DNA of 64,000 nt from Candidatus Neomarinimicrobiota bacterium (GTDB lineage: Bacteria > Fidelibacterota > JAANXI01): assembly GCA_021734025.1 (NCBI GenBank), contig JAIPJS010000006.1, forward strand, positions 1-64,000. The letters are read 5' to 3'. The position numbers and the translations under genes are program-made. The notes below the pieces were generated by a model, which was not told where the DNA came from, made no database searches, and saw only the letters and a list, made by a program, of their open reading frames with translations. Positions 1 through 8,728 of the stretch are shown in pieces (the first letter of the stretch is position 1; each line of letters starts with the position of its first letter).

Positions 1-12
1 GCCGGATTTTTG

Positions 13-33
13 GTACTTTTTCTAAAAAAGTAC
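13..33. repeat. Terminal hairpin (module D) of a structured repeat
   Basis: GTACTTTTT (13-21) pairs with AAAAAAGTAC (24-33). The same hairpin, usually preceded by CCGGATTTTT or CCGGCTTTTT, closes the structured repeats near 45502, 48098 and 50163. It is therefore read as the right end of an element lying mostly outside the window. The sequence that follows resembles the one after the hairpin at 56188-56234, ahead of the second wzi gene, including the shared ATTTGTAGTTTTTT stretch. Confidence 0.6.
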
Positions 34-125
34 ACAGAATAGAGAAAAGAGGATATATTTGTAGTTTTTTAAAAACACGATGTTCGTTACCTTTTTCAAT
101 CAATTAACAATCGAACTGGAGTTCC

Positions 126-260
126 ATGCGCATCGCTAATTCAATCATGTCCGGGATTATATTATTATCCCTTATTCTGGGAGGTACACAAAGTACCGCC
201 TCCCAGCTTCATGTTCGTATCGGCGACCCCGTGTACGATTACCTGGAGCGCCTAGCACCA
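126..260 (+). pseudogene. Truncated wzi N-terminal fragment
   Basis: From ATG 126, preceded by GGAG, the frame encodes a signal peptide and then QLHVRIGDPVYDYLER. This is the same N-terminus as the intact wzi genes at 478 and 56327. Homology stops after the LER codons near 250. The frame then runs into the hairpin element at 268-432 and ends at 446 with unrelated residues. It is a broken duplicate of wzi cut by the repeat. A second fragment near 55700 is cut at the same codon. A short secreted peptide could still be made, but no Wzi barrel can form. Confidence 0.75.
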
Positions 261-267
261 CCTACCT

Positions 268-432
268 CCCACTTTTGTCTTGAAACAAAAGTGGGGAAAA
301 ATTCAAGGCGACCACATCTCTTTCTGCGATGCCAGCGGCTTCCTCGGGGCAACTCAGAACTCCCTTTGGTCAGACAGCTGAGTTGCCCTGTTCTCGGTGC
401 GCCGGGCATCGAGACGAAAGAGATGTGGAGGC
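268..432. repeat. Structured repeat R1 (modules A and B)
   Basis: Module A: stem CCCACTTTTG (268-277) / CAAAAGTGGG (286-295). The loop bases CTTGAA (279-284) are complementary to TTCAAG (302-307), an H-type pseudoknot layout. Module B: outer arms CCACATCTCTTTC (312-324) / GAAAGAGATGTGG (416-428), then GATGCC (328-333) / GGCATC (405-410), then inner arms GGGCAACTCAG (347-357) / CTGAGTTGCCC (378-388). They surround a loop that begins AACTC and ends GTCAGACAG. The copy ends in GAGGCC. It lies between the broken and the intact wzi. Confidence 0.8.
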
Positions 433-477
433 CAGGAAAACCATGAATGCATTATAAAATCAAAACAATGGAATCTA

Positions 478-2202
478 ATGCGTCTCGTTAAATCAATCCT
501 CTCCGGAATTATATTACTTTTGTTTGCTTTGGGGAGCACACAAAGTAGTGCTTCCCAACTCCACGTTCGCATTGGCGATCCGGTGTACGATTATTTAGAA
601 CGTATGGCGACCCGCGGGTTTTTGCCGGGTTACATGGACGATACCCGGCCGCTGACGCGGGATTATATCGCAGAGCAGTTGCGGCGGCTTGACGAGCAGC
701 GTTCAGAACTCTCCCGTATCGAAAGGGAGATTCTGAACGAATATATCTCAGATTATCGATACGAGCTGACGGATGAGCGGTATTTTCAGTTACAGCCGGA
801 TAAGCATACCTATCACCCATTTTCGTCGTTGAATAATTTTACTGGAGCGCTGACGGAAGTTTTTAGATACACGCCAGCACAGGAGGAACATCATCTTGCA
901 GTATATGAAGAGGAAAATGATGCTGTCTGGCTGGACTGGGATGAGATGCAGTTATATGAAAATAAATCAGGAACCGGACGATACCTGATCCAGCATGCAT
1001 ACCGGCTTTCTGTGAATTACGGAGAAAATTTTAGTGCATATAGTGATGCGCACATATATGATCAGCAGGTGAAACCAGGATTTGGAGAAGTTTCAAAATT
1101 TTACCGAGGGGGCTTTTATAGTGGGGTACGGGCAACTGCGAACAAATCTGTACGGTATACTTCTTATGATTATTCCAGGGGATATCTTCAGTACCAGTTC
1201 AACAAGAGTACGTTATCTTTGGGACTGGAGAACTTTGCTTGGGGTGTCAGCTCCAATCCGGTAGCACTTTCGTACAACGTTCCACCAATACCATATCTCT
1301 CCTACCAGATGATGCTTGGGCCAACCCGATTTACCTTCCTGCATGGCTGGCTTTCCTCCTATCCATGGGAGAATTATAAACTCACATATACGCCTGGATC
1401 AAACTGGGTGCAAAAATACCTCGTTACCCATCGCTGGGAAATCCCTGTGTATTCCTGGTGGCAGATCAACCTGACTGAAACCGTTGTGTACGGCGGGCGT
1501 GATCCGGAGATGGCGTACCTGGTACCACTATCATTTCTCTGGTCAACCCAGCATAACGTGGATAATAATGACAATGTTCTTCTCTTTCTGGAATCGACCT
1601 TTCAGCCTATCGCAGGACTGGAGTTCTATGGCAGTTTTATTCTGGATGAGTTATCTACGAGCAGAATCGCGGAGGACTGGTGGGGGAACAAATGGGGTGT
1701 ACAGGCCGGGAGTCTGGTCTCCTACTCGGTCGCCGATATTCCGGTTGATACCAGGGTAGAATTCACGGCAATCCGGCCATGGGTGTATACCCATAAAAAG
1801 CCGGAACGCAGTTCCTTTACCCATCACGGGCGTTCCCTCGGATTTTACGGAGGACCGAATTCGCAGCAAATCACGATTGATAACAGAATCTGGGTTGGAC
1901 GTCGTGGGCGCTTGTCTCTCTTCCGGAACCAGTTCAAACACGGTTCTTCTCCTCTTTCACCGAATGATCCGTCGTATTATCCCTATGGAGGGGATCCGAA
2001 TCAGAATTATCACGAAAGAAATACTCAATTTGATTACAGCACTTCCTGGTTAATGGGGGAAATAACAACCACAAGAGAGTTGGGGATACGTGGCGAATTT
2101 CAACTAACCAATATAATCCGTCTTTTATCCGGATATACGTATCAAACTGTCAATGAGCGGAGTGATAATTACTTTTACTTTCAATTGCGGTTTGATTACT
2201 AA
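478..2202 (+). CDS. wzi: Capsule assembly Wzi family outer-membrane protein
   Basis: 574 aa from ATG 478. The open frame reaches back to 397, but ATG 478 is followed by a clean signal peptide (MRLVKSIL..., hydrophobic to about residue 22, then AS-QLHVR). Wzi proteins are outer-membrane beta-barrels that organise exported polysaccharide at the cell surface. Residues 25-90 carry GDPVYDYLERMATRG and GYMDDTRPLTRD, also found in the second copy at 56327. The rest alternates aromatic and polar residues and ends in QLRFDY, consistent with a barrel and a C-terminal aromatic. The upstream RBS is weak compared with the GGAG of the fragment at 126, because the element separates this gene from that leader. 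Family assignment is by recognition of the Wzi pattern. Confidence 0.8.
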   Translation: MRLVKSILSGIILLLFALGSTQSSASQLHVRIGDPVYDYLERMATRGFLPGYMDDTRPLTRDYIAEQLRRLDEQRSELSRIEREILNEYISDYRYELTDERYFQLQPDKHTYHPFSSLNNFTGALTEVFRYTPAQEEHHLAVYEEENDAVWLDWDEMQLYENKSGTGRYLIQHAYRLSVNYGENFSAYSDAHIYDQQVKPGFGEVSKFYRGGFYSGVRATANKSVRYTSYDYSRGYLQYQFNKSTLSLGLENFAWGVSSNPVALSYNVPPIPYLSYQMMLGPTRFTFLHGWLSSYPWENYKLTYTPGSNWVQKYLVTHRWEIPVYSWWQINLTETVVYGGRDPEMAYLVPLSFLWSTQHNVDNNDNVLLFLESTFQPIAGLEFYGSFILDELSTSRIAEDWWGNKWGVQAGSLVSYSVADIPVDTRVEFTAIRPWVYTHKKPERSSFTHHGRSLGFYGGPNSQQITIDNRIWVGRRGRLSLFRNQFKHGSSPLSPNDPSYYPYGGDPNQNYHERNTQFDYSTSWLMGEITTTRELGIRGEFQLTNIIRLLSGYTYQTVNERSDNYFYFQLRFDY

Positions 2203-2252
2203 GTCAATTTGTTTCGTGACCTTTTTCATTACCAATAATTCCGGGACATAAA

Positions 2253-2278
2253 AAAATCCCCGGTTGCCCGGGGATTGA
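2253..2278. terminator. Terminator-like hairpin after wzi
   Basis: AATCCCCGG / CCGGGGATT form a GC-rich hairpin about 50 bp after the wzi stop. On the - strand it is followed by a run of T, the classic intrinsic-terminator layout for leftward transcription. It may also stop + strand transcripts. Confidence 0.5.
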
Positions 2279-2279
2279 G

Positions 2280-3190
2280 AGAATTCCAACATCTCCGGAG
2301 ATTTCGCTTTGCTGCATCTCCGGCTACTCGAATTGATGTCCGTCCCAAGACACGGCGAGGGACTCTTCTGTAGAATCTCCGATTCATCGGAGATGGATAA
2401 TAATTAGCATAGCCCCACATGGCGGAAGCGGTATTTCCGGAATGTGGGGTGGAATGGTGTTCAACCCCGTTGGGGTTGGGGATTTTGGGGGATCGTATAC
2501 CCCGGATTGCCCCAACGGGATCCCGCCGGGACATCCGGGGCTAATCATTTTCAAGCCCTTCGGGCTTGTGGAACAACGAGATTTCTCCATTTCGGTCCGA
2601 CCAAGTCGGACCTGCAGTCGAAATGACATTAGTTTGGAGAATATTACAAAACCGAGATTTCTCCGCTCCCTGCGGTCGGTCGAAATGACAATTGATGGGA
2701 GGGTAGTATGTAGCGTCATCTCGACTAAGGAGCCGCCAGGCGACGCACGGAGAGATCTCGGTGGTGGATGTTTGAGTTGGAGGGATCGAACAACGGGATT
2801 TCTCCACTCCCTTCAGTCGGTCGGAATGACAAGGGTATGGAAGGATATTATGTTATGTCATCTCGAGCGGAGTCCCGACTGGTCGGGACGCAGTCGAGAG
2901 ATCTCGTCGTTAGAATGTTCCTTATGTATGAAACAGCGGGATTTCTCCGCTCGTCTAAACAACAAACTCGGTCGAAATGACTGAGGTGTGGTGTATTATT
3001 CACGTTTGTCATCTCGACTCAGGTGCCGCTAGGCGACGTATGGAGAGATCTCGGTGTTAGAGAATTCCTTATGTATGAAACAGCGAGATTTCTCCGCTCC
3101 TTTCAGTCGGTCGAAATGACAGGGGATGGGAGTGAAAGGAATGACGAGATTTCTCCGCTCCCTTCGGTCGGTCGAAATGACAGTGGGTAT
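2280..3190. repeat. Dense palindromic repeat region, left part
   Basis: No convincing gene. The stretch starts with an inverted repeat around CATCTCCGGAGAT and a GGGGTT-rich block ending in CAAGCCCTTCGGGCTTG. Then come alternating units of two kinds: CGAGATTTCTCC...GGTCGAAATGACA, and GTCATCTCGA...GAGAGATCTCG, the second type often with an inner hairpin such as CCCGACTGGTCGGG. The units are roughly inverse relatives of each other. Open frames here (peptides such as RSVEMT or DARRDL) are by-products of the repeats. Confidence 0.75.
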
Positions 3191-3199
3191 CTATCTTGG

Positions 3200-3493
3200 T
3201 TAATACCAGTCAGCGGCGAGATCTTTCCATTCGGGGTTCAGGGTGGCAATGAGTTCTTCCTTCTTCTGACGGTTCCACCGTTTTATTTGTTTTTCACGGG
3301 CGATGGCTTCTTCTACATTTTCAAAGTGTTCATAATAGACGAGGTGGATTGTGTTGTACTTTTTGGTAAACCCGGGGATCCAGTGGTTTTTGTGTTCCCA
3401 GACGCGGCGTTCGATGGTGTTAGTCATACCGATGTAGAGCACGGTGTTGGCGGGGTTGGTCATGATGTAGACGTGGTAGTTGTGGTCGCGCAT
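3200..3493 (-). CDS. GIY-YIG domain small protein
   Basis: 97 aa from ATG 3493 (an in-frame ATG at 3508 is also possible). The longer open frame further upstream is repeat-derived. It begins HVYIMTNPANTVLYIGMTN, the GIY-YIG core (YVYI...LYIGMT), followed by R-x3-H (RRVWEHK) and the conserved YYEHF..VEEAIAREKQIK..NR segment. This is the short UvrC/endonuclease-type family common in environmental bacteria. The family cleaves DNA, but the substrate of these stand-alone proteins is unknown. It sits alone inside the palindromic repeat array, suggesting a tie to repeat spread or to DNA with hairpins. That link is inference only. Confidence 0.8.
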   Translation of the reverse strand: MRDHNYHVYIMTNPANTVLYIGMTNTIERRVWEHKNHWIPGFTKKYNTIHLVYYEHFENVEEAIAREKQIKRWNRQKKEELIATLNPEWKDLAADWY

Positions 3494-3529
3494 TGGTCGA
3501 GGGGTCATTTTTGTTACGGGTATAGGAGA

Positions 3530-3725
3530 AACAACGAGATTTCTCCACTCCCTGCGGTCGGTCGAAATGACAATTGATGGGAGGGTAGTATGTAGCGTCA
3601 TCTCGACTAAGGAGCCGCCAGGCGACGCACGGAGAGATCTCGATGGTGGGTGTTTGACTGGAGGGGGATCGAACAACGGGATTTCTCCGCACGTCCACAC
3701 ACCGGACTGGTCGAAATGACAAAGG
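3530..3725. repeat. Palindromic repeat block right of GIY-YIG gene
   Basis: Two units of the CGAGATTTCTCC...CGAAATGACA type flank a GTCATCTCGACTAAGGAG...GAGAGATCTCG unit. The block is nearly identical to 4825-5010, so it has been copied as a group. Confidence 0.7.
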
Positions 3726-3804
3726 TTTGGAGCGTAAGGGAGGTTTGTCATTCAGGTTACCATTTGGAGCATTTTCAGACCTGATTTATTTTCTCTTTTC
3801 CCTT

Positions 3805-3842
3805 CCACTTTTTTCTTGATAAAAAAGTGGGAAAAAATCAAG
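3805..3842. repeat. Solitary pseudoknot-like module A
   Basis: Stem CCACTTTTTT (3805-3814) / AAAAAAGTGG (3821-3830) encloses CTTGAT (3815-3820). Those six bases are complementary to ATCAAG (3837-3842). No nested-hairpin module follows. GGCGGCC after it matches the usual junction, and the next unit is a CGAAATGACA-type repeat at 3905-3965. Confidence 0.75.
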
Positions 3843-3974
3843 GCGGCCAACTGGAAAAACGGAAAATTTCATTTGAATAAAACTCGGTGGGAATTGGGGA
3901 AAGAGGAGATTTCTCCACTCTGCTTTCTCCGGCACGGCCGGAGAAAGCGCCGGTCGAAATGACAAGAGGTCTCT

Positions 3975-4217
3975 CTAATACTCTTCTACCGGAACCGAAA
4001 TTTGTCTTTGCGGTTTTTTTCGTTCAGTACGAATATCTTCAAAATCCGTCTCGATTTTTTTCAGCACTTCTGCCTGAAAGTATTGTTCACCACAATAATC
4101 ACATTCCTGACAGGGGACGTTATTCACGACCATCATGTTACCGTCGTGCCTGTAAATATATTGTACTTTCTTTTCGGAAAAGGTCGTATGCCCACAGAAA
4201 CTACATACCTTCATCAT
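3975..4217 (-). CDS. YgiT-type zinc finger protein (MqsA-like antitoxin)
   Basis: 80 aa. Two CxxC pairs (CSFC near residue 5 and CDYC near residue 39) form the YgiT-type zinc finger seen at the N-terminus of MqsA antitoxins. The rest (EVLKKIETDFEDIRTERKK) is a short helix. No HTH DNA-binding domain is present, as in many YgiT-only partners. The start overlaps the stop of the DUF4258 gene by ATGA, so the two are translationally coupled and form a TA-like pair. The partner would be the toxin and this protein the neutraliser, by family analogy. Confidence 0.8.
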   Translation of the reverse strand: MMKVCSFCGHTTFSEKKVQYIYRHDGNMMVVNNVPCQECDYCGEQYFQAEVLKKIETDFEDIRTERKKPQRQISVPVEEY

Positions 4218-4525
4218 TCTGTACCTCTCTCATACGGGTTTTTAAATTTTGGTGGTTTGGGAATATATACTGTGATAATGACCATTTGGTTCTCCTGACT
4301 CCCGCAAACACAATGGACTGGCTTACCGCCTTTTGTGAATCCCGCGACCAAGCAACTTTCACCACGACCGGTGTCCTGGTATGATTCGATGATTTTTCCA
4401 TCCTGCAGTGCTTCCTCAATCTCCCGAATTTTTAAATTATCATTTTGGCGTTCCTGGTCGCCATGCTTGGAGAATAAATATTTTTCATCCTGAATACAAC
4501 GCTGTATCCAAAGCATTTCAATCAT
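4214..4525 (-). CDS. DUF4258 domain protein, putative toxin
   Basis: 103 aa. Features of DUF4258: an N-terminal FSKHGDQERQND segment (HxxxR-type), then EIEEALQDGKIIESYQDTGRGESCLVAGF, then PVHCVCG and VVIITVYIP-like strands. DUF4258 proteins are RelE/BrnT-like folds often found next to YgiT-type antitoxins, as here (4-bp overlap, toxin gene first). Toxicity is inferred from family and pairing. It is the only TA pair at the left end of the window; the other five lie at 42.7-54.8 kb. Confidence 0.75.
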   Translation of the reverse strand: MIEMLWIQRCIQDEKYLFSKHGDQERQNDNLKIREIEEALQDGKIIESYQDTGRGESCLVAGFTKGGKPVHCVCGSQENQMVIITVYIPKPPKFKNPYERGTE

Positions 4526-5620
4526 GATAAAAATAATCTAAGGCATTACTCAGGAAAATACCAGAATGCTATTACCTTATATTCAACCCTTTTGGGGTTG
4601 CCGTTTTGAACTGGGTGACCGTGACCCCCCGGTTGTCACCGGGGGCTATTCATGTTCAAGCCCTCCGGGCTTGGAAAACAACGGGATTTCTCCGCTCCCT
4701 TCGGTCGGTCGAAATGACAATGCGGAGTCACTAGTGAAAAGGGCTGTCATCTCGAGCGGAGTCCCAACTGGTTGGGACGCAGTCGAGAGATCTCGGTGTT
4801 AGAATGTTCCTTATGTATGAAAAACCGAGATTTCTCCGCTCCTTTCAGTCGGTCGAAATGACAATTGATGGGAGAGTAGTATGTTGCGTCATCTCGACTC
4901 AGGAGCCGCTAGGTGACGCATGGAGAGATCTCGATGGTGGGTGTTTGACTGGAGGGGGATCGAACAACGGGATTTCTCCGCACGTCCACACACCGGACTG
5001 GTCGAAATGACAGGGGTATGGGAGGATATTATGTTATGTCATCTCGAGCGGAGTCCCGACCGGTCGGGATGCATTCTAGAGATCTCGGTGTTAGAATGTT
5101 CCTTATGTATGAAAAACCGAGATTTCTCCGCTCCCTGCGGTCGGTCGAAATGACAGGGGTGTGGTGTATTATTCACGTTTGTCATCTCGACTAAGGAGCC
5201 GCCAGGCGACGCACGGAGAGATCTCGGTGGTGGGTGTTTGACTGGAGGGATCGAACAACGGGATTTCTCCGCACGTCCACACACCGGACTTGGTCGAAAT
5301 GACAGGGGTATGGAAGGATATTATGTTATGTCATCTCGAGCGGAGTCCCGACTGGTCGGGACGCAGTCGAGAGATCTCGTCGTTAGAGAATTCCTTATGT
5401 ATGAAACAGCGAGATTTCTCCGCTCCTTTCAGTCGGTCGGAATGACAAGGGTATGGAAGGATATTATGTTATGTCATCTCAAGCGGAGTCCCGACTGGTT
5501 GGGACGCAGTCGAGAGATCTCGGTGTTAGAGAATTCCTTATGTATGAAACAGCGGGATTTCTCCATTCCGGTCCGACGTGGGCGGACCTGCAGTTGAAAT
5601 GACAGAGGGGGCTAAGCTAA
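4526..5620. repeat. Dense palindromic repeat region, right part
   Basis: No gene. It starts with a CAACCCTTTTGGGGTTG hairpin and a GGGGGCTATTCATG...CAAGCCCTCCGGGCTTG unit, the same composite as at 2455-2570. Six or more alternating CGAGATTTCTCC...CGAAATGACA and GTCATCTCGA...GAGATCTCG units follow. Inner hairpins vary: GTCCCGACTGGTCGGGAC, GTCCCAACTGGTTGGGAC, GTCCCGACCGGTCGGGAT. These keep pairing when bases change. 5620-5832 holds only the repeat tail and nothing recognisable. Confidence 0.7.
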
Positions 5621-5832
5621 GAAGAAGCGTACCCTGGTACGTCTCTCCATTCCTGTCCGGTATTATCCGTTTGGTTCCAATACCTGAGTGTAAGTGCGTC
5701 AATGCTAAGCCGGTGAAGAGGAGGAGGATCAGCACGGAAAAGATGATGCGGTGGCTGCCTTTAACGGAGAATGCAAACAGAGGTTATACACCAAGGTAAT
5801 CAATAGTGGCTATGATACTTACCAAAATACAT

Positions 5833-7659
5833 TTACTTTAAACCGTTAGTTGTAATTTCCTGATCAAGTTTGATTTGAGCTCTTTTTATTGGTTTCCCTG
5901 TAGATTTACATTTATCGTAAATTTTATGCAATAACTCATCTTCAATATTAGTAATTGATATTATTATTTCATCGACGTTATGTTTTTCAACTATATCTTC
6001 TAGTTTATTTAAATTTCCGAAAACTGGTACACCGTTAATCTTCGCACCGAGTTTTGTGGGATCGTCATCGATAAAGCCAATCGGGTTCAGGTTTAATTCC
6101 TGGTTTTGATTGATTTCCCGTATTGCCAGGTTGCCCGTATCACCTGCGCCAATAAATAGTATATTCTTTTTGTTACCCGAACTAAGAGAGTGGCCTCTCA
6201 ATAAATCCGCCACTATCCGTTCCGATACTCTGAACCCAGAGATAAGTAGGAAGAGCAGCATTCCAAATATCAGAATTGTCGTGAATTGTATCTGTAGGAT
6301 ATTGAGTGTGAACTTTAAAATCGTCAACACCGCTACAACAGTTGCAACAGCTCCGAGAATTTTGGTCACATCCGAAATTGTGACGTAGCGCCAGATATCT
6401 TTGTAGAATCCAAACCCATAAAACACGACCAAAACGAACGGTACGAATATCGGTATGAACTGCATCATATACGGTTCGACAAATTCCGGTGTTAATCCGC
6501 CAAATTGTAGCCATAATGCCGCATAGACCGAATAGATTACAATGATTGCATCAACTATAATCTCTGCAATACGCCTTTTATACATTAACACTGTGTTGAC
6601 TATGGTATTGGGCGTCTTTTCGCCATTCGACCGCAATATCGAATTGTATTCCTGTTTCGAATAGACCTTGATACGCGTAAAAAACGCGCCCGCACCAATA
6701 AACAGAATTCCCGTCACTAACAATAGCAACATAGATATGGACAATTCAAGGTACATCAAGCCGATAGCAATGATGCCGCCGATTGCGGTAAATCCGTACA
6801 TTATCAGGGCAACCTGTCTTTCGCTGTACCCCAACGAAATCAGTCGGTGAGATGAGTGATCTTTCCCGCCCTGGCTAATAGGCCTGCCGAAAAATTTGCG
6901 GTTGAGGGTCACCAGCGTTGTATCAAATATCGGGAGCGCCATCAGTAGGACTGGGATTCCAAGTGATAACATCACCTGGGATTTGACTTCTATGGTACCA
7001 ATCAGGGAGACTGATGCCAGCAGAAACCCCAGTAGAAGGCTCCCGCTATCCCCCATAAAAATCTTTGCCGGATTAAAATTATAAACAAGGAACCCCAAAC
7101 ATGCACCAGAGATAACGAAAGCGAGAATCGCTGGCGTAGGTTGATTATTCATAATGAATATCACCCCGAGAAATATTCCGATAATCCCGCTGATACCACT
7201 GCTTAGGCCATCCATGTTATCCAGCAGATTGATAGCGTTGGTCAAACCCACAATCCAGAGCAGGGTAACCGGGAGACTTATAATCTGGGGCAGCAGCCCT
7301 TTACCCACCACAATGCCCGAAAGAATAACCAGTCCGGCAGCAATAATCTGGATGATGGTTTTTACATAGGGTTTCACGCCCTTAATATCATCGAAAATGC
7401 CTGAGATAAAAATTAAAAGGCCACCGGCGAAGATGCCCAACGGCATTTTATTAAATAACCCGGCATAACTAAATCCGATTACGATGCTCAGAAATATTGC
7501 TATACCCCCCAGCAGTGCGGTCGGTTTGGAATGCCACCGATCAGCCGTGGGTTCTGCAATAAACCCCTTCTTCCGGGCGAATTTCATCACCAGCGGGGTA
7601 GTAATTACTGCCGTGGCGAATGATAATACCGCCGGTATGATATAATTAATGGAAGACAT
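5833..7659 (-). CDS. WecA/TagO-like sugar-1-P transferase fused to CapD-like N-terminal half
   Basis: 608 aa. Residues 1-340 are a polytopic MraY/WecA-family transferase moving HexNAc-1-P from UDP-sugar to polyprenyl phosphate. Motifs: NLLDNMDGLSSG, KIFMGDSGSLLLGF and KDHSSHRLISLG. Residues 370-470 hold a second set of about four membrane helices, and residues 490-600 a Rossmann-like domain starting KKNILFIGAGDTGNLA. Together these look like the first half of FlaA1/CapD dehydratases, but the catalytic SDR half is missing. This is an unusual fusion: an initiating transferase with a CapD-type regulatory half. Substrate is unassigned. It is the last gene of the leftward polysaccharide operon. 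Confidence 0.8.
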   Translation of the reverse strand: MSSINYIIPAVLSFATAVITTPLVMKFARKKGFIAEPTADRWHSKPTALLGGIAIFLSIVIGFSYAGLFNKMPLGIFAGGLLIFISGIFDDIKGVKPYVKTIIQIIAAGLVILSGIVVGKGLLPQIISLPVTLLWIVGLTNAINLLDNMDGLSSGISGIIGIFLGVIFIMNNQPTPAILAFVISGACLGFLVYNFNPAKIFMGDSGSLLLGFLLASVSLIGTIEVKSQVMLSLGIPVLLMALPIFDTTLVTLNRKFFGRPISQGGKDHSSHRLISLGYSERQVALIMYGFTAIGGIIAIGLMYLELSISMLLLLVTGILFIGAGAFFTRIKVYSKQEYNSILRSNGEKTPNTIVNTVLMYKRRIAEIIVDAIIVIYSVYAALWLQFGGLTPEFVEPYMMQFIPIFVPFVLVVFYGFGFYKDIWRYVTISDVTKILGAVATVVAVLTILKFTLNILQIQFTTILIFGMLLFLLISGFRVSERIVADLLRGHSLSSGNKKNILFIGAGDTGNLAIREINQNQELNLNPIGFIDDDPTKLGAKINGVPVFGNLNKLEDIVEKHNVDEIIISITNIEDELLHKIYDKCKSTGKPIKRAQIKLDQEITTNGLK

Positions 7660-7750
7660 ATTCAGGCTAAGTTAAATTTTCTCATACATACTATAATAAT
7701 AAACCATAGTAGAAATCGAATGACTTGAGACACATTTTTCTAAAACATGT

Positions 7751-8728
7751 TTATCGGGTACGGTAATACTTTATCACCCTTTCAACTATTTCGTTAATAT
7801 TGTATTGCGGTTCATAGCCTATCGCTTCCTGGATTTTAGTGATATCAGGCGTTCTTCTCTGCATATCCTCAAAGCCTGGTCCATACACTTCTTCATAAGG
7901 TATATGAACAATTTCTGATTTGCTATCCGCTTTTTCCTTGACAAGTTCTGCCAGTTCATTTATCGATATCTCTTCACCGTTGCCAAGATTATAAATCTGA
8001 CCGAAAACGCCCTCCCGCTCCATTAATTCGGTTAACGCCCACGTCACATCATCAATATAGGTAAAACTACGCGTCTGTTCTCCATCACCATGTACGGTTA
8101 TCTTTTCATTCAGTAACGCCCGTTTGACAAAATTCGGGAGCACCATTCCGTAGCGGCTTCGCTGCCGTGGACCAACTGTATTAAACAGGCGCACAATCAC
8201 AACGGGTAGTTTTTTTTCATCGTAGTATGCGAGAGAAAGAAATTCATCCAACGATTTTGACGCGGCATACGCCCAGCGTCGCTTGCTCGTTGGCCCAAGC
8301 ATCCAGTCGTCCTCTTCATTCAGGAGGTCAATACCGCCGTTTAATTCCTGTAATTTTCCGTAAACCTCCGAGGTAGAGGCAATAAGGACCTTCTTATTGT
8401 GTTTGCTGCAGGCTTCCAGCACATTTTCCGTGCCACGGACATTGGTGATGATGGTTTCCACCGGGTTTTCCATAATCAACCTTACACCGACAGCGGCTGC
8501 CAAATGATATACAATATCGGCCTGTTCAACCAAATACTCAAGCAACCCGTAATTCATAATATTGGCAACATGGTACTCGAAATTGTCGTTATCACTCAGG
8601 TGGTTAATATTTTCCAGCCGGCCTGTTGACAAATCATCGATTACGACTACCTTGTGTCCGTTTTCAATTAATTGATCAGCGAGGTTCGATCCGATGAACC
8701 CTGCGCCTCCTGTTATGAGATATTTCAT
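7751..8728 (-). CDS. NAD-dependent nucleotide-sugar epimerase/dehydratase
   Basis: 325 aa, extended [17 protein letters not shown] (residues 7-20) is the NAD-binding turn. STSEVYG supplies Ser/Thr and YAASK the Tyr-x3-Lys pair. GPRQRSRYGMVLPNF and GDGEQTRSFTYIDD are typical of UDP-sugar epimerases and UDP-glucuronate decarboxylases. The exact reaction cannot be fixed from sequence alone. Its stop overlaps the start region of the next upstream GT gene by ATGA (8725-8728), so it is co-translated with it. Confidence 0.8.
   Translation of the reverse strand: MKYLITGGAGFIGSNLADQLIENGHKVVVIDDLSTGRLENINHLSDNDNFEYHVANIMNYGLLEYLVEQADIVYHLAAAVGVRLIMENPVETIITNVRGTENVLEACSKHNKKVLIASTSEVYGKLQELNGGIDLLNEEDDWMLGPTSKRRWAYAASKSLDEFLSLAYYDEKKLPVVIVRLFNTVGPRQRSRYGMVLPNFVKRALLNEKITVHGDGEQTRSFTYIDDVTWALTELMEREGVFGQIYNLGNGEEISINELAELVKEKADSKSEIVHIPYEEVYGPGFEDMQRRTPDITKIQEAIGYEPQYNINEIVERVIKYYRTR

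Noticed and set aside
2442-3190. Open frames of 60-180 codons in the repeat array
   Set aside because: Their peptides are translations of the palindromic repeats (VEMT, DARRDL, GRND), recur in many frames, and have no RBS or family match.
4566-5799. Possible CRISPR-like array in the repeated region
   Set aside because: Units are palindromic, of uneven spacing, and the intervening sequence is itself repeated. There are no unique spacers of equal size and no cas gene.
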